From contig NZ_VIWU01000001.1 in NCBI RefSeq assembly GCF_007994075.1, forward strand, positions 4,278,001-4,342,000: a stretch of DNA of 64,000 nucleotides, in the 5' to 3' direction. Position numbers and translations under genes: made by a program. This DNA is from Pseudonocardia hierapolitana. Its GTDB lineage: Bacteria; Actinomycetota; Actinomycetes; Mycobacteriales; Pseudonocardiaceae. A model generated the notes under the pieces. The model did no database searches and was not told the origin of the DNA. It saw nothing but the letters and a program-made list of their open reading frames with translations. Numbering within the stretch: position 1 is the stretch's first letter; every line of letters begins with the position of its first letter. This document shows, piece by piece, positions 1 to 10,474 of the stretch.

Positions 1-536
1 GGGAGCGGGTGCTCGACCTCGCGGCGGGCACCTCCGTGTCGACCGTGGAGCTGCGGCACTCCGGCGCGTGGTGCGTCGCGGCCGACTTCTCCCTCGGCAT
101 GCTGCGGGCAGGCGCCCACCGCCCGGTGCCGAAGGTGGCCGCCGACGCGCTGCACCTGCCGTTCCGCGACGGGGTGTTCGACGCCGTGACGATCTCGTTC
201 GGGCTGCGCAACATCAGCGACACCGAGGCGGCGCTCGCGGAGCTCGCGCGGGTCACGCGGCCCGGGGGGCGGCTCGTCGTGTGCGAGTTCGGCACGCCGA
301 CGGTCGCGCCGTTCCGGGTGGCCTACTACATCGGCCTCGAGCACGTGCTCCCCGCGATCGCCCGGCGGGTGTCGAGCAACCCCGAGGCCTACACATACCT
401 GGGCGAGTCGATCCGCGACTGGCCGGCCCAGCCGGAGCTCGCCCGCCGCATCGCGAAGGCGGGCTGGAGCGACGTCGCCTGGCGGAACCTGGCTCTCGGC
501 ACCGTCGCGCTGCATCGCGCCACCCGCGCGGGCTGA
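1..536 (+). CDS. menG: Demethylmenaquinone methyltransferase, 5' end missing
   Basis: C-terminal part of a class I SAM-dependent methyltransferase of the MenG/UbiE family, which methylates demethylmenaquinone in the last step of menaquinone synthesis. The visible frame begins inside SAM motif I (VLDLAAGT) and continues through an acidic SAM-ribose loop (VAADFS), the UbiE signature stretch ([10 protein letters not shown]) and a post-II motif ([14 protein letters not shown]). Roughly 50-60 N-terminal residues lie beyond the left edge. The menaquinone reductase and NADH dehydrogenase genes downstream support a menaquinone rather than ubiquinone role. Confidence 0.9.
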   Translation, partial: ERVLDLAAGTSVSTVELRHSGAWCVAADFSLGMLRAGAHRPVPKVAADALHLPFRDGVFDAVTISFGLRNISDTEAALAELARVTRPGGRLVVCEFGTPTVAPFRVAYYIGLEHVLPAIARRVSSNPEAYTYLGESIRDWPAQPELARRIAKAGWSDVAWRNLALGTVALHRATRAG

Positions 537-622
537 GCCGACCGGCCCGGTCGACGGGCGAACCACCGGGCTGCGTAGGCGTACGGATGCGCTGCCCGGC
601 GGGCCGGCGGACGCTCGGGCGC

Positions 623-1189
623 ATGGACGAACCGCTCGGGCACCAGATCCCGGTACAACCGGCCGGGGAGTACGCCACGATCGACATCTCGCGGCAGAAC
701 GCGGTGCTCGCCGCGCTGCACGGTCCCGATCCGGCTCCCGCCGTTGCCGCGGTGCTCGCCGCTCCGCAGCGGTACGCCCCGCCGGTGCTCGCCGCCGCGG
801 CCGCGGAGCTGTTCGTCGCGGGACGGCGCGACGAGGCGGTGTTCTGGTTCTACGCCGCCCAGCTGCGGGCCCGGTTCGACGCGAACCGGGCTGCGGACCC
901 GACGGCCGGGGCCGCCGTCGCGGCGCTCACGCGGCACTACGGCCCGAGCATCAACCGCCACGCCTTCGCCGATCCGGCCGGGCTGCGGGCCGTCGTCGAG
1001 CGCGTGGTCGGGTGGGACCGGGCGACCCCGCACGACTACGACCACCGCTGGATCAACCTGCACGGCATGGGCGTCTTCACCGGTGCGACCGCGCTGAGCC
1101 GTCCGGCTGCGCAGTGGGGCGCGATCGCCGAGGGCACCCGCGAGGAGTACCTGCGGGGCCTCGAGGAGGCGCTGCGCGACCTGCCGTGA
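623..1189 (+). CDS. Conserved hypothetical protein, 188 aa
   Basis: Soluble, Ala-rich protein of 188 residues that I do not assign to a family. It has no signal peptide or membrane segment. A helical middle part (about residues 40-110) is followed by a Trp/His-rich stretch (HDYDHRWINLHGMGVFTG). The ATG was chosen because it opens the coherent part of a longer frame; upstream codons are out-of-phase Arg-rich translation. It sits between menG and menJ on the same strand, so an envelope or quinone link is possible but unproven. Confidence 0.6.
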   Translation: MDEPLGHQIPVQPAGEYATIDISRQNAVLAALHGPDPAPAVAAVLAAPQRYAPPVLAAAAAELFVAGRRDEAVFWFYAAQLRARFDANRAADPTAGAAVAALTRHYGPSINRHAFADPAGLRAVVERVVGWDRATPHDYDHRWINLHGMGVFTGATALSRPAAQWGAIAEGTREEYLRGLEEALRDLP

Positions 1190-1273
1190 GAGTGGGTGTG
1201 GCCCCGCCGACGAGGGCCGGTCACCAACCTGCGCGGGCATCCCTCGACCAGGGTGCTTAGACTCAGTACGACT

Positions 1274-1291
1274 TCGTGAATCCGTTCACAA
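1274..1291. promoter_or_regulatory. Probable Rex (NADH/NAD+ sensor) operator
   Basis: The sequence TCGTGAATCCGTTCACAA matches the Rex operator consensus TTGTGAANNNNTTCACAA at 13 of 14 defined positions and is an inverted repeat. It lies immediately 5' of the AAGGAG ribosome site of menJ, where a bound repressor would block transcription. Rex is known in actinobacteria to repress respiratory genes, including nuo, when NADH is low. No second copy was seen before nuoA. Confidence 0.6.
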
Positions 1292-1300
1292 GGAGCCGCA

Positions 1301-2593
1301 TTGGTCGCGCCCGAATCCACCACATCGGACGCCGACGTCATCGTCGTCGGCGCGGGTCCCGCGGGATCCACCGCCGCCGCATACCTCGCCAGGGCAGGAC
1401 TGGACGTCCTGCTGCTGGAGAAGTCGACGTTCCCGCGGCCCAAGGTGTGCGGCGACGGCTTCACGCCGCGCGGCATGAAGCAGCTCATCGACCTCGGGAT
1501 CGACTGCTCGCAAGCGAACGGTTGGCTGCACAACAAGGGCCTGCGGGTGGTGGGCGGCGGGGTCACCCTCGAGCTCGACTGGCCGACGCTCGCGAACTTC
1601 CCGAACTACGGGGCCGTGCGCCCCCGCCAGGACTTCGACGAGCTGCTCGTGCGCCACGCCGAAAAGCTCGGTGCCCGGTTGCACGAGGACACCACGGTCA
1701 GCGAGGCGATCACCGACGAGCGCACCGGCCGGGTCGTCGGCGTCAGGGGCACCGTCGGGAAGGGCAAGGAGAAACGCCCGGTCTCCTACCGCGCTCCGAT
1801 CACCCTGGCCTGTGACGGCGTCAGCGCGCGGCTGGCGCTCTCCGTCGGGATGGTCAAGCGCGAGGACCGCCCGATGGGCGTGGCCGTGCGCCGCTACTAC
1901 AACTCCCCGCGCACGCACGACGACTTCCTCGAGAGCCACCTGGAGCTGTGGGACCGCTCCGACCCGAAGAACCCGAAGCTGCTGCCCGGGTACGGCTGGA
2001 TCTTCGGGATGGGCGACGGCACCTCCAACGTGGGGCTCGGGATCCTGTCCACGTCGAAGGCCTACGGCAGCACCGACTACCGCGCACTGCTCAAGTCGTG
2101 GCTGGACGGCACGCCGGAGGAGTGGGGCTACCGCGACGAGAACGCCGTGGGCACCGTCGGCGGTGCGGCCCTGCCGATGGGCTTCAACCGCACCCCGCAC
2201 TACCGGCCGGGGCTGCTGCTGGTCGGCGACGCGGGCGGCATGGTCAACCCGTTCAACGGGGAGGGAATCGCCTACGCGATGGAGTCGGCCGCGATCGCGG
2301 CGCGCTGCGCGGTGCAGGCCCACGCCCGCTCCGGCGCATCGGCCGAGGCGGCGCTCGCCGGGTACCCGGCCGCGGTGAGCCAGGCGCTCGGCAGCTACTA
2401 CCGCATCGGCAACCTGTTCTCGAAGCTCATCGGCAACCCGACGATCATGGGGATGGCCACGAAGTACGGCCTCCCGCGCACCACGCTCATGCGCTTCATC
2501 CTGAAGCTGCTCGCCAACCTGTACGACCCGAGGGACGGCGCGGTCAGCGACCGTCTGATCACCGCGATGACCAGGCTCACACCGAGCTTGTAG
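1301..2593 (+). CDS. menJ: Geranylgeranyl-reductase family flavoprotein, probable menaquinone reductase
   Basis: FAD-dependent reductase of 430 residues. It has an N-terminal Rossmann motif (VIVVGAGPAGSTAA, about residues 14-27), the family PKVCGDGFTPRG segment and a C-terminal FAD motif (LLVGDAGGMVNPFNGEG). In mycobacteria the orthologue in the same neighbourhood (menG, then polyprenyl synthase) saturates one isoprene unit of menaquinone. The TTG start is supported by AAGGAG at good spacing. A distinct member of the family acting on other isoprenoids is the main alternative. A Rex-type operator overlaps the leader. Confidence 0.82.
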   Translation: MVAPESTTSDADVIVVGAGPAGSTAAAYLARAGLDVLLLEKSTFPRPKVCGDGFTPRGMKQLIDLGIDCSQANGWLHNKGLRVVGGGVTLELDWPTLANFPNYGAVRPRQDFDELLVRHAEKLGARLHEDTTVSEAITDERTGRVVGVRGTVGKGKEKRPVSYRAPITLACDGVSARLALSVGMVKREDRPMGVAVRRYYNSPRTHDDFLESHLELWDRSDPKNPKLLPGYGWIFGMGDGTSNVGLGILSTSKAYGSTDYRALLKSWLDGTPEEWGYRDENAVGTVGGAALPMGFNRTPHYRPGLLLVGDAGGMVNPFNGEGIAYAMESAAIAARCAVQAHARSGASAEAALAGYPAAVSQALGSYYRIGNLFSKLIGNPTIMGMATKYGLPRTTLMRFILKLLANLYDPRDGAVSDRLITAMTRLTPSL

Positions 2594-2702
2594 TAAGGCT
2601 TGCCTGGGTCCGGTCGGGCGCCGAGTCCGACCTAGGGTCCCGGGCGGAATCAATAAAGCGATTCGACAAAGAAGACGAAGACGAGACGACGAGGGTGAAC
2701 GG

Positions 2703-3068
2703 ATGCTCGACCCCTACCTCCCGCTGGTGCTGTTGTTCGCCCTGGCAGGTGCGTTCGCCCTGTTCTCGGTGACAGCGGCGCCGTACGTCGGCCCACGCCG
2801 CTACAACCGCGCCAAGCTCGACGCCTACGAGTGCGGCATCGAGCCGTCGCCCCAGCCGGTGGTGGGCGGGGGCCGGATGCCGGTCGCCTACTACCTCACG
2901 GCGATGCTGTTCATCCTGTTCGACATCGAGATGGTCTTCCTCTACCCGTTCGCGGTGAGCGCCGACGCGCTCGGCGTGTTCGGGCTGGTGGAGATCGTGC
3001 TGTTCATCGTCACGGTCGGCTTCGCGTACGTCTACGTCTGGCGTCGCGGCGGGCTGGATTGGAACTGA
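2703..3068 (+). CDS. nuoA: NADH-quinone oxidoreductase subunit A
   Basis: Membrane subunit of complex I with three predicted transmembrane helices and the family-typical [11 protein letters not shown] loop between helices 1 and 2. Its 121-residue length is normal. It opens the fourteen-gene nuo set, with the start preceded by GAGGGTGAACGG. NuoA, J and K form the flexible region linking the quinone site to the proton channels. The 109-bp gap after menJ is AT-richer than its surroundings and could hold a separate promoter, but no clear -35/-10 pair is visible. Confidence 0.95.
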   Translation: MLDPYLPLVLLFALAGAFALFSVTAAPYVGPRRYNRAKLDAYECGIEPSPQPVVGGGRMPVAYYLTAMLFILFDIEMVFLYPFAVSADALGVFGLVEIVLFIVTVGFAYVYVWRRGGLDWN

Positions 3069-3069
3069 G

Positions 3070-3621
3070 ATGGGTCTGGAAGAGCACCTGCCCAGCGGCG
3101 TACTGCTGACCAGCGTCGAGAAGCTGGTCAACTGGACGCGCAAGTCGTCGCTGTGGCCCGCCACGTTCGGGCTCGCCTGCTGCGCCATCGAGATGATGAC
3201 CACCGGCGCGCCCCGCTACGACCTCGCACGCTTCGGCATGGAGGTCTTCCGCGCCTCGCCGCGCCAGGCGGACCTGATGATCGTCGCAGGCCGGGTGAGC
3301 AACAAGATGGCACCGGTCCTGCGCCAGATCTACGACCAGATGCCCGAGCCCCGCTGGGTGCTCGCGATGGGCGTCTGCGCCTCGTCCGGCGGGATGTTCA
3401 ACAACTACGCGATCGTGCAGGGCGTCGACCACGTCGTGCCCGTCGACATGTACCTGCCGGGCTGCCCGCCGCGGCCGGAGATGCTGATGGACGCGATCCT
3501 CAAGATCCACGCCAAGATCATGGACGAGCCGCTCGGGTCGCGGCGGGCCGCCGAGTTGGCCGCGAGCGGCCACAAGACCGAGCTGGTGCCGTCGTCGATC
3601 AAGTACGCGAAGAAGAAGTGA
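3070..3621 (+). CDS. nuoB: NADH-quinone oxidoreductase subunit B
   Basis: Peripheral-arm subunit of 183 residues carrying the terminal 4Fe-4S cluster N2 that passes electrons to menaquinone. The four cysteine ligands are visible: the tandem Cys pair in [10 protein letters not shown], the Cys of [10 protein letters not shown] and the Cys of [10 protein letters not shown]. It starts one base after the nuoA stop, so the two are translationally coupled. Confidence 0.97.
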   Translation: MGLEEHLPSGVLLTSVEKLVNWTRKSSLWPATFGLACCAIEMMTTGAPRYDLARFGMEVFRASPRQADLMIVAGRVSNKMAPVLRQIYDQMPEPRWVLAMGVCASSGGMFNNYAIVQGVDHVVPVDMYLPGCPPRPEMLMDAILKIHAKIMDEPLGSRRAAELAASGHKTELVPSSIKYAKKK

Positions 3622-3627
3622 CGCGGG

Positions 3628-4506
3628 ATGGCTGACGAGAACGCTGCTGACGACAAGAACAGCGACCCCAAGCCGGCCACCGGCACGCCCGGGTCCTCCG
3701 CGCAGCAGAGCGGGGCCGACGCCGTCGAGCAGCGGGCGCGAGGGGCGCAGGACGCGAAGGGCGGCGAGGTCGAGCAGGCCTCCGCCCCGATCGACGCGCC
3801 GTCCGGCACCGAGGCCGACGAGCAAACCACGCCCGAGGGCGGCACCCGCATCGGGCCCACCCGCGAGCGGCGCGGCATGTTCGGTGTCTCCGACTCCGGC
3901 GACACGTCCGGCTTCGGCGGCCTCCGCCTCCCCGCGCACGTGCCCGCCCCGGCCGAGCGCCCCTTCGGCGGCTGGTTCGACGACTTCGCCGACGAGTTCG
4001 GCGAGGCCCTCGCCGAGCGCGGCATCCCGCAGGGCGCCGTGCAGCAGATCACGATCGACCGCGGCGAGATCACCTTCTACGTGCGGCGCGAGTCGATCGT
4101 CGACGTCTGCCGCACGCTGCGCGACGAGGACGGCCTGCGCTTCGAGCTGTGCTCCTCGGTCTCCGGCGTCGACTACGGGGCGGACGTGCCGCAGCGGCTG
4201 CACGTCGTCTACCACCTCACGTCGATGACCTACCGTCGCCGCATCCGCCTCGAGGTGTCGGTCGACGTCGACGACCCGCACGTGCCGAGCGTCGTCGAGG
4301 TCTACCCCACGGCCGACTGGCACGAGCGCGAGACGTGGGACATGTTCGGCATCGTCTTCGACGGTCACCCGGCGCTCACCCGCATCCTCATGCCGGACGA
4401 CTGGGACGGCCACCCGCAGCGCAAGGACTACCCGCTCGGCGGGATCCCGGTGGAGTACAAGGGCGCGGAGATCCCGCCCCCGGATCAAAGGCGGTCCTAC
4501 ACGTGA
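3628..4506 (+). CDS. nuoC: NADH-quinone oxidoreductase subunit C, long acidic N-terminus
   Basis: The 30-kDa-type subunit. The conserved domain occupies about residues 120-285, with the family signature around [20 protein letters not shown] and the LPDDW.GHP.RKDYPL-type end. It is preceded by about 105 residues rich in Asp, Glu, Ala, Pro and Gly that look disordered. Many actinobacterial NuoC proteins have such an extension; its role is unknown. Its stop codon overlaps the nuoD GTG. Confidence 0.95.
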   Translation: MADENAADDKNSDPKPATGTPGSSAQQSGADAVEQRARGAQDAKGGEVEQASAPIDAPSGTEADEQTTPEGGTRIGPTRERRGMFGVSDSGDTSGFGGLRLPAHVPAPAERPFGGWFDDFADEFGEALAERGIPQGAVQQITIDRGEITFYVRRESIVDVCRTLRDEDGLRFELCSSVSGVDYGADVPQRLHVVYHLTSMTYRRRIRLEVSVDVDDPHVPSVVEVYPTADWHERETWDMFGIVFDGHPALTRILMPDDWDGHPQRKDYPLGGIPVEYKGAEIPPPDQRRSYT

Positions 4507-5822
4507 CAGAGATCAGGGAAGACGCCTACGCCCCCGCGCGCGAGACCACCGAGGGCACCGTCTACACGGTCACCGGCGGCGACTGGGACACGTTCCTCGA
4601 CGAGGAGCACGACGACCGCATCGTCATCAACATGGGACCGCAGCACCCGTCCACGCACGGCGTGCTGCGGCTGGTGCTCGAGCTCGAGGGCGAGACGGTG
4701 CAGCAGGCCCGCTCGGTGATCGGCTACCTGCACACCGGCATCGAGAAGAACTGCGAGTACCGCACCTGGACCCAGGGCGTCACGTTCGTGACGCGCATGG
4801 ACTACCTCGCGCCGATCTTCAACGAGGTCGGCTACTGCCTCGCCGTCGAGAAGCTGCTGGGGGTGGAGGCGCCGCGCCGGGCGCAGGTGGCCCGCGTGCT
4901 GCTGATGGAGATCAACCGCATCGGCTCGCACCTGGTGTGCCTCGCCACCGGCGGGATGGAGCTCGGCGCGCTCACCGGCATGACGGCCGGGTTCCGCGAG
5001 CGCGAGGAGGTGCTCCACCTGCTGGAGTTCCTCACCGGCCTGCGGATGAACCACGCGTTCGTCCGCCCCGGCGGGCTCGCCCAGGACCTCCCCGATGGCT
5101 GGGAGGAGCGGGTCGCCGACTTCGTCTCGATCATGCGCAAGCGGCTGCCGGACTACGACAACCTGCTCACCGGCCAGCCGATCTGGCGCCAGCGCCTGGA
5201 GAACGTCGGCTACCTGCCGGTGGACGGCTGCCTCGCGCTCGGCGCCACCGGCCCGATCCTGCGCGCGGCCGGCCTGCCGTGGGATCTGCGCAAGATCGAG
5301 CCGTACTGCGGCTACGAGGAGTACGACTTCGAGGTCCCGGTGGCCACCGAGGCCGACTGCTACGCGCGCTACCGGCTGCGCCTCGCCGAGATCCACGAGT
5401 CGCTCAAGATCATCGAGCAGGCGGCGGCGAAGATGGAGCCGGGCCCGGTGATGGTCGAGGACCGCAAGGTCGCCTGGCCCGCGCAGCTGTCCATCGCCTC
5501 CGACGGCATGGGCAACAGCCTCGAGCACGTCCGCAAGATCATGGGTCAGTCGATGGAGTCGCTGATCCACCACTTCAAGCTGGTCACCGAGGGCTTCTCG
5601 GTGCCGGCGGGCCAGGTGTACACGGCGATCGAGTCGCCCCGCGGCGAGCTGGGCTACCACCTGGTGTCCGACGGCGGCACGAGGCCGGTGCGCGTCCACG
5701 TGCGCGACCCCAGCTTCGTGAACCTGCAGACGATGCCTGCGATGAGCGAGGGCGGCATGGTCGCCGACGTCATCGCGGCGGTCGCGTCGATCGACCCCGT
5801 CATGGGAGGTGTTGACCGGTGA
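4503..5822 (+). CDS. nuoD: NADH-quinone oxidoreductase subunit D
   Basis: The 49-kDa-type subunit (439 residues) that with NuoB forms the quinone pocket. The N-terminal signature [16 protein letters not shown], with the conserved quinone-site His, and the C-terminal [15 protein letters not shown] and hydrogenase-like DPSFVN regions are present. GTG was chosen as the start because it overlaps the nuoC stop as GTGA and gives the usual length; the frame stays open further upstream but overlaps nuoC deeply. Confidence 0.96.
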   Translation: MTEIREDAYAPARETTEGTVYTVTGGDWDTFLDEEHDDRIVINMGPQHPSTHGVLRLVLELEGETVQQARSVIGYLHTGIEKNCEYRTWTQGVTFVTRMDYLAPIFNEVGYCLAVEKLLGVEAPRRAQVARVLLMEINRIGSHLVCLATGGMELGALTGMTAGFREREEVLHLLEFLTGLRMNHAFVRPGGLAQDLPDGWEERVADFVSIMRKRLPDYDNLLTGQPIWRQRLENVGYLPVDGCLALGATGPILRAAGLPWDLRKIEPYCGYEEYDFEVPVATEADCYARYRLRLAEIHESLKIIEQAAAKMEPGPVMVEDRKVAWPAQLSIASDGMGNSLEHVRKIMGQSMESLIHHFKLVTEGFSVPAGQVYTAIESPRGELGYHLVSDGGTRPVRVHVRDPSFVNLQTMPAMSEGGMVADVIAAVASIDPVMGGVDR

Positions 5823-5892
5823 GCGAGCTTGCGAGCGAACCAATGTCACAGCGCTCTGAGGCATTGTCGACCGAGCGCAGCGAGGTCGTGCG
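5821..5892. repeat. Spacer with GAGCGAGC-type motif between nuoD and nuoE
   Basis: The nuoD stop is followed by GAGCGAGCTTGCGAGCGAAC and later GAGCGCAGCGAGGTC, giving short direct and inverted GCGAGC units. Similar GAGCGAGC runs after stop codons are familiar from several actinobacterial genomes as dispersed short repeats. This is the only sizeable gap in nuoA-K, whose other junctions are overlaps or 0-6 bp. Confidence 0.4.
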
Positions 5893-6693
5893 ATGACTCT
5901 CCCGGAGGGAACGCCGGAGTCCTACGGCCCGATCACCGGGCCGGAGGAAGTGGTGTTCGAGTCCGTCGTCGAGGACGCCGGGCCGGTCGTCGAGAAGTTC
6001 GACGAGCTCACCCGGCAGCGCACGAAGGAGATCATCGCGCGCTACCCGCAGTCCCGGTCGGCGCTGCTGCCGCTGCTGCACCTGGTGCAGTCCGTGGAGG
6101 GTCACGTCAGCCAGGACGGCATCCGCTACTGCGCCGACGCGCTGGAGCTGACCACGGCCGAGGTGTCGGCCGTGGCCACCTTCTACACGATGTACAAGCG
6201 CACTCCGTGTGGCGAGCACCTGGTGAGCGTCTGCACCAACACGCTGTGCGCGGCCCTGGGCGGCGACGACATCTACAAGCGGCTGTCGGAGAAGCTCGGG
6301 GTCGGGCACGAGGAGACCGCGGGCGAGCCCGGGACAGAAGGCTCGATCACCCTGGAGCACGCCGAGTGCCTCGCGGCCTGCGACCTCGCGCCGGTGCTCC
6401 AGGTCAACTACGAGTACTTCGACAACCAGACGCTCGAGTCGGCCGAGGACCTCGTGGAGGCGCTGCAGCGGGGCGAGAAGCCGCACCCCACGCGGGGGGC
6501 CCCGCTCACCGACTTCCGCACGGTGGAGCTCGAGCTCGCCGGGATCTTCCCGGACCTGGAGACCAGCGTGGAAGGCCGGTCCGCGGCGCCGGAGTCGCTG
6601 CGCGGCGCGCAGCTCGCCTCCGAGCGCGGCTGGACCGCCCCCGCGATGCCCGACTCCCCGCCCGCGTTCCCTGCTCTGCCGGAGGGGAAGTAG
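5893..6693 (+). CDS. nuoE: NADH-quinone oxidoreductase subunit E
   Basis: The 24-kDa subunit with a thioredoxin-like 2Fe-2S domain. Cluster ligands are in [12 protein letters not shown] and [10 protein letters not shown]. It sits in the NADH-oxidising module with NuoF and NuoG. At 266 residues it is longer than the roughly 160-residue core; the C-terminal 90 residues after the Fe-S domain are Pro/Ala-rich and probably unstructured. A five-base gap separates it from nuoF. Confidence 0.95.
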   Translation: MTLPEGTPESYGPITGPEEVVFESVVEDAGPVVEKFDELTRQRTKEIIARYPQSRSALLPLLHLVQSVEGHVSQDGIRYCADALELTTAEVSAVATFYTMYKRTPCGEHLVSVCTNTLCAALGGDDIYKRLSEKLGVGHEETAGEPGTEGSITLEHAECLAACDLAPVLQVNYEYFDNQTLESAEDLVEALQRGEKPHPTRGAPLTDFRTVELELAGIFPDLETSVEGRSAAPESLRGAQLASERGWTAPAMPDSPPAFPALPEGK

Positions 6694-6698
6694 CCCGG

Positions 6699-8024
6699 AT
6701 GGAAGCTGTTGTGGATCAACTGACACCGGTGCTCACCCGGCGCTGGCAGTCGCCGCGCTCGTGGTCGATCGACACCTACGAGCAGCTGGAGGGCTACCAG
6801 GCCCTGCGGCACGCGCTCACCGCCCACCCCGACCAGCTCATCCAGCTGGTGAAGGACTCCGGCCTGCGCGGCCGGGGCGGGGCGGGCTTCCCCACCGGCC
6901 TGAAGTGGAGCTTCATCCCGCAGGGGCCCACCGGTCCGGGAGCCAAGCCCAAGTACCTCGTGGTGAACGCCGACGAGGGCGAGCCGGGCACCTGCAAGGA
7001 CATCCCGACGATGATGGCCGACCCGCACTCGCTCATCGAGGGCTGCATCATCACGTGCTTCGCGATCCGCGCGAACTTCTGCGCGATCTACGTGCGGGGC
7101 GAGGCGCTGCACTGCATCCGCCGGGTGCGCCGGGCGGTGGAGGAGGCCCGCGCGAAGGGCTACCTCGGCACGAACATCCTCGGCTCCGGGTTCGACCTCG
7201 AGATCGTGGTGCACGCCGGTGCGGGCGCCTACATCTGCGGCGAGGAGACGGCGCTGCTCGACTCGCTCGAAGGTCGTCGCGGCCAACCTCGCCTCAAGCC
7301 TCCCTTCCCGGCCACGTCGGGGCTCTACGCCTCGCCGACAGTGGTGAACAACGTCGAGACCATCGCCTCGGTTCCCGCGATCGTGATGGGCGGCAGCGAC
7401 TGGTTCCGGTCGATGGGCTCGGAGAAGAGCCCCGGCCCGAAGATCTACTCGGTGTCCGGCCACGTCGAGCGGCCCGGCCAGTACGAGGCGCCGCTCGGCA
7501 TCACGCTGCGGCAGCTGCTGGAGCTCGCCGGCGGCATGAAGGACGGCATCCCGCTCAAGTTCTGGACCCCCGGCGGCTCGTCCACCCCGATCTTCACGGC
7601 CGAGCACCTCGACGTCCCGCTCGACTTCGAGGGCGCCGCCGCGGCGGGCTCGATGCTGGGCACCACGGCCGTGCAGGTCTTCAACGAGACCGTCTCCGTG
7701 CCGTGGGCCGTGATGAAGTGGACCGAGTTCTACAAGCACGAGTCGTGCGGCAAGTGCACGCCGTGCCGCGAGGGCACCTTCTGGCTGGTGCAGATCCTCG
7801 AGCGGATGGTGCACGGCCAGGGCACCGAGGCCGACGTCGAGACGATGCTCGACATCTGCGACAACATCCTCGGGCGATCCTTCTGCGCACTCGGCGACGG
7901 CGCGACGAGCCCGATCACGAGCGCCATCAAGTACTTCCGCCAGGAGTTCCTGGACCTCATCGCGGAGCAGCCCGCCGTGCAGCGTCCGGAACAGCTGGAC
8001 GATCTGGTTGGAGCCCAGGCATGA
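6699..8024 (+). CDS. nuoF: NADH-quinone oxidoreductase subunit F, NADH/FMN-binding
   Basis: The 51-kDa subunit (441 residues) that binds NADH, FMN and cluster N3. The glycine-rich [14 protein letters not shown] motif, the GEPGTCKD loop, [12 protein letters not shown] and the 4Fe-4S ligands in [12 protein letters not shown] plus RSFCALGDG are present. The ATG five bases after nuoE is used because it gives the normal family length. Its stop overlaps nuoG as ATGA. Confidence 0.97.
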   Translation: MEAVVDQLTPVLTRRWQSPRSWSIDTYEQLEGYQALRHALTAHPDQLIQLVKDSGLRGRGGAGFPTGLKWSFIPQGPTGPGAKPKYLVVNADEGEPGTCKDIPTMMADPHSLIEGCIITCFAIRANFCAIYVRGEALHCIRRVRRAVEEARAKGYLGTNILGSGFDLEIVVHAGAGAYICGEETALLDSLEGRRGQPRLKPPFPATSGLYASPTVVNNVETIASVPAIVMGGSDWFRSMGSEKSPGPKIYSVSGHVERPGQYEAPLGITLRQLLELAGGMKDGIPLKFWTPGGSSTPIFTAEHLDVPLDFEGAAAAGSMLGTTAVQVFNETVSVPWAVMKWTEFYKHESCGKCTPCREGTFWLVQILERMVHGQGTEADVETMLDICDNILGRSFCALGDGATSPITSAIKYFRQEFLDLIAEQPAVQRPEQLDDLVGAQA

Positions 8025-10474
8025 CGATCGCCCCCGAGGAGAAGAAGGAGGCGCGGCCCGTCCCCGAGGGCCACGTCCGCCTCACGATCGACGGGATCGA
8101 GGTCGACGCCCCCAAGGGTGAGATCCTGATCCGCACCTGTGAGCGGCTCGGCATCATCGTGCCGCGCTTCTGCGACCACCCGCTGCTCGACCCGGCCGGT
8201 GCGTGCCGCCAGTGCCTCGTCGAGGTGGAGATGGGCGGCAGGCCGATGCCGAAGCCGCAGGCCAGCTGCACCATGACCGTGGCGGACGGCATGGTCGTCA
8301 AGACCCAGCACTCCTCCCCGGTGGCCAAGAAGGCCCAGGAGGGGGTGATGGAGCTGCTGCTCATCAACCACCCGCTCGACTGCCCGATCTGCGACAAGGG
8401 CGGCGAGTGCCCCCTGCAGAACCAGGCGATGAGCACCGGGCGCACCGACTCCCGGTTCGTCGACACGAAGCGGACCTTCCCGAAGCCGCTCCCGATCTCC
8501 ACGCAGGTGCTGCTGGACCGCGAGCGCTGCGTGCTCTGCCAGCGCTGCACCCGGTTCTCCGAGGAGATCGCCGGCGACCCCTTCATCGACCTGCTCGAGC
8601 GCGGTGCGCAGCAGCAGATCGGCGTGGCCGAGGACAAGCCGTTCCAGAGCTACTTCTCCGGCAACACCATCCAGATCTGCCCGGTCGGCGCGCTCACCAG
8701 CGCCGCCTACCGGTTCCGCTCCCGCCCGTTCGACCTCGTCTCCACGCCCGGCGTCGACGAGCACACCTCGAGTGGTGCCGCGATCCGCATCGACACCCGC
8801 CGGGGCACGGTCATGCGCAGGCTGTCGGGCAACGACCCCGACGTCAACGAGGAGTGGATCGACGACAAGACCCGGTTCGGGTTCCGGTACCTGAAGTCGA
8901 AGGGCCGCATCACCCGGCCGCTCGTCCGCGGCGCCGACGGGCAGCTGGCCGAGGCGTCGTGGACCGAGGCGCTGCGCGTCGCGGCCGACGGCCTGCTGGC
9001 GGCCCGCGACGGCGGGATCGGGGTGCTGGCCGGTGGCCGGCTCACCGTCGAGGACGCCTACGCGTACGGCAAGTTCGCGCGCGTCGCCGCCGGCACCAAC
9101 GACGTCGACTTCCGGGCGCGGGTGAACTCGGCCGAGGAGCTGGAGTTCCTCGCCTCGCACGTCGTCGGGAAGGGCCCCGAGCACCTCAGCTACACCCGCC
9201 TCGAGGCCGCGCCCGCCGTGCTCTGCGTCGCGCTGGAGCCCGAGGAGGAGGCGCCGATCGTCTACCTGCGGCTGCGCAAGGCGGCCCGCAAGCACGGTCA
9301 GCGCGTCTTCCACCTCGGCCAGTGGACCACCCCGGCCGTCGAGCGCACGTCGCTCGAGACCGGCGCCGCCGCACCGGCGGCCAAGGACAACCTGATCCCG
9401 GCGGTGCCGGGGGCCGAGGCCGCCGTACTGGCCGACCTGCCGGAGCACGTCGTGGACGCGCTGCGGGGAGGGGGCGTGATCCTGGTCGGCGAGCGCGCCG
9501 CCGAGGTGCCCGGCCTCTACTCCGCCGTCGCGGCCCTCGGACAGCGCACCGGCGCGGCGATCGGCTGGGTCCCGCGCCGCGCGGGTGACCGCGGTGCCCT
9601 CGACGCGGGCGCCGTGCCCACGCTGCTGCCCGGCGGCCGCCCGGTGGCCGACGCCGCCGCGCGGGCCGAGGCCGAGCGGGCGTGGGGCCTCGCGGCGGGA
9701 ACGCTGCCGGACACCCCCGGCCGCGACACCGACGAGATCCTCGCCGCCGCCGCGAACGGCGAGCTGGCTGCGCTGGTCGTCGGCGGAGTCGACCCCTACG
9801 ACCTCGCCGACCCGGCCGCCGCGCTGGCGGCGCTGCGCGACGTCGGGTTCCTCGTGAGCCTGGAGCTGCACTCCTCGGCCGTCACCGAGCTGGCCGACGT
9901 GGTGCTGCCGGTGGCCCCGGACGCCCAGCGCGCGGGCAGCTACCTGAACTGGGAGGGACGGCGCCGCGAGTTCGGCCCGGCCCTCGACGCGAGCGGCGTG
10001 CTCCCGGACTGCCGCGTCCTGGACACCCTCGCCGTCGAGATGGACGTCGACCTGTTCACCCAGACGCCCGCGGCCGCCGCGGGCGAGCTCTCCCGGCTCG
10101 GCAGCTGGGCGGGTGCCGCCCCGGCCGCGCCGACCGTTCCGGCGAGCGAGCCGCTGCGGCCCGGGTTCGGGCAGGCCGTGCTCTCCAGCTGGCGCCAGCT
10201 GATCGACGGCTCGACCCTCACGACGGACGAGCCTGCGCTGGCCGGAACCGCGCGCCCGGCGTACGTCCGGGTGAACGCCGCTACGGCGGAGGTGCTCGGG
10301 CTGACCGAGGGCGCCCCCGCCACCGTGCGCACCGACCGCGGCGAGATCACGCTGCCGGTGGCGCTGGCCGACCTGCCCGACGGCGTGGTGTGGCTGCCGG
10401 GCAACTCGGGTGACTCCCGTGTCCGCACCGTCCTCGGCGCCGGCCACGGCGACCTGGTGGGGGTGACGGCATGA
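8021..10474 (+). CDS. nuoG: NADH-quinone oxidoreductase subunit G
   Basis: The 75-kDa subunit, 817 residues. The N-terminal ferredoxin domain has [17 protein letters not shown]; then follow the His/Cys cluster segment ([19 protein letters not shown]), a 4Fe-4S site ([11 protein letters not shown]) and a long molybdopterin-oxidoreductase-like domain typical of the family but lacking cofactor function. The C-terminal 150 residues resemble the MopB aspartate-decarboxylase fold. ATGA and ATGA overlaps join it to nuoF and nuoH. Confidence 0.96.
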   Translation: MTIAPEEKKEARPVPEGHVRLTIDGIEVDAPKGEILIRTCERLGIIVPRFCDHPLLDPAGACRQCLVEVEMGGRPMPKPQASCTMTVADGMVVKTQHSSPVAKKAQEGVMELLLINHPLDCPICDKGGECPLQNQAMSTGRTDSRFVDTKRTFPKPLPISTQVLLDRERCVLCQRCTRFSEEIAGDPFIDLLERGAQQQIGVAEDKPFQSYFSGNTIQICPVGALTSAAYRFRSRPFDLVSTPGVDEHTSSGAAIRIDTRRGTVMRRLSGNDPDVNEEWIDDKTRFGFRYLKSKGRITRPLVRGADGQLAEASWTEALRVAADGLLAARDGGIGVLAGGRLTVEDAYAYGKFARVAAGTNDVDFRARVNSAEELEFLASHVVGKGPEHLSYTRLEAAPAVLCVALEPEEEAPIVYLRLRKAARKHGQRVFHLGQWTTPAVERTSLETGAAAPAAKDNLIPAVPGAEAAVLADLPEHVVDALRGGGVILVGERAAEVPGLYSAVAALGQRTGAAIGWVPRRAGDRGALDAGAVPTLLPGGRPVADAAARAEAERAWGLAAGTLPDTPGRDTDEILAAAANGELAALVVGGVDPYDLADPAAALAALRDVGFLVSLELHSSAVTELADVVLPVAPDAQRAGSYLNWEGRRREFGPALDASGVLPDCRVLDTLAVEMDVDLFTQTPAAAAGELSRLGSWAGAAPAAPTVPASEPLRPGFGQAVLSSWRQLIDGSTLTTDEPALAGTARPAYVRVNAATAEVLGLTEGAPATVRTDRGEITLPVALADLPDGVVWLPGNSGDSRVRTVLGAGHGDLVGVTA

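Noticed and set aside
68..1189. Long frame joining the menG region to the 188-aa gene
   Set aside because: The first 185 codons are an Arg/Pro-rich out-of-phase reading of menG; only the part from 623 has protein character.
7730..10447. 905-codon minus-strand frame opposite nuoG
   Set aside because: High-GC strand shadow; composition dominated by Arg, Gly, Val and His, with no motif, and nuoG itself is unmistakable.
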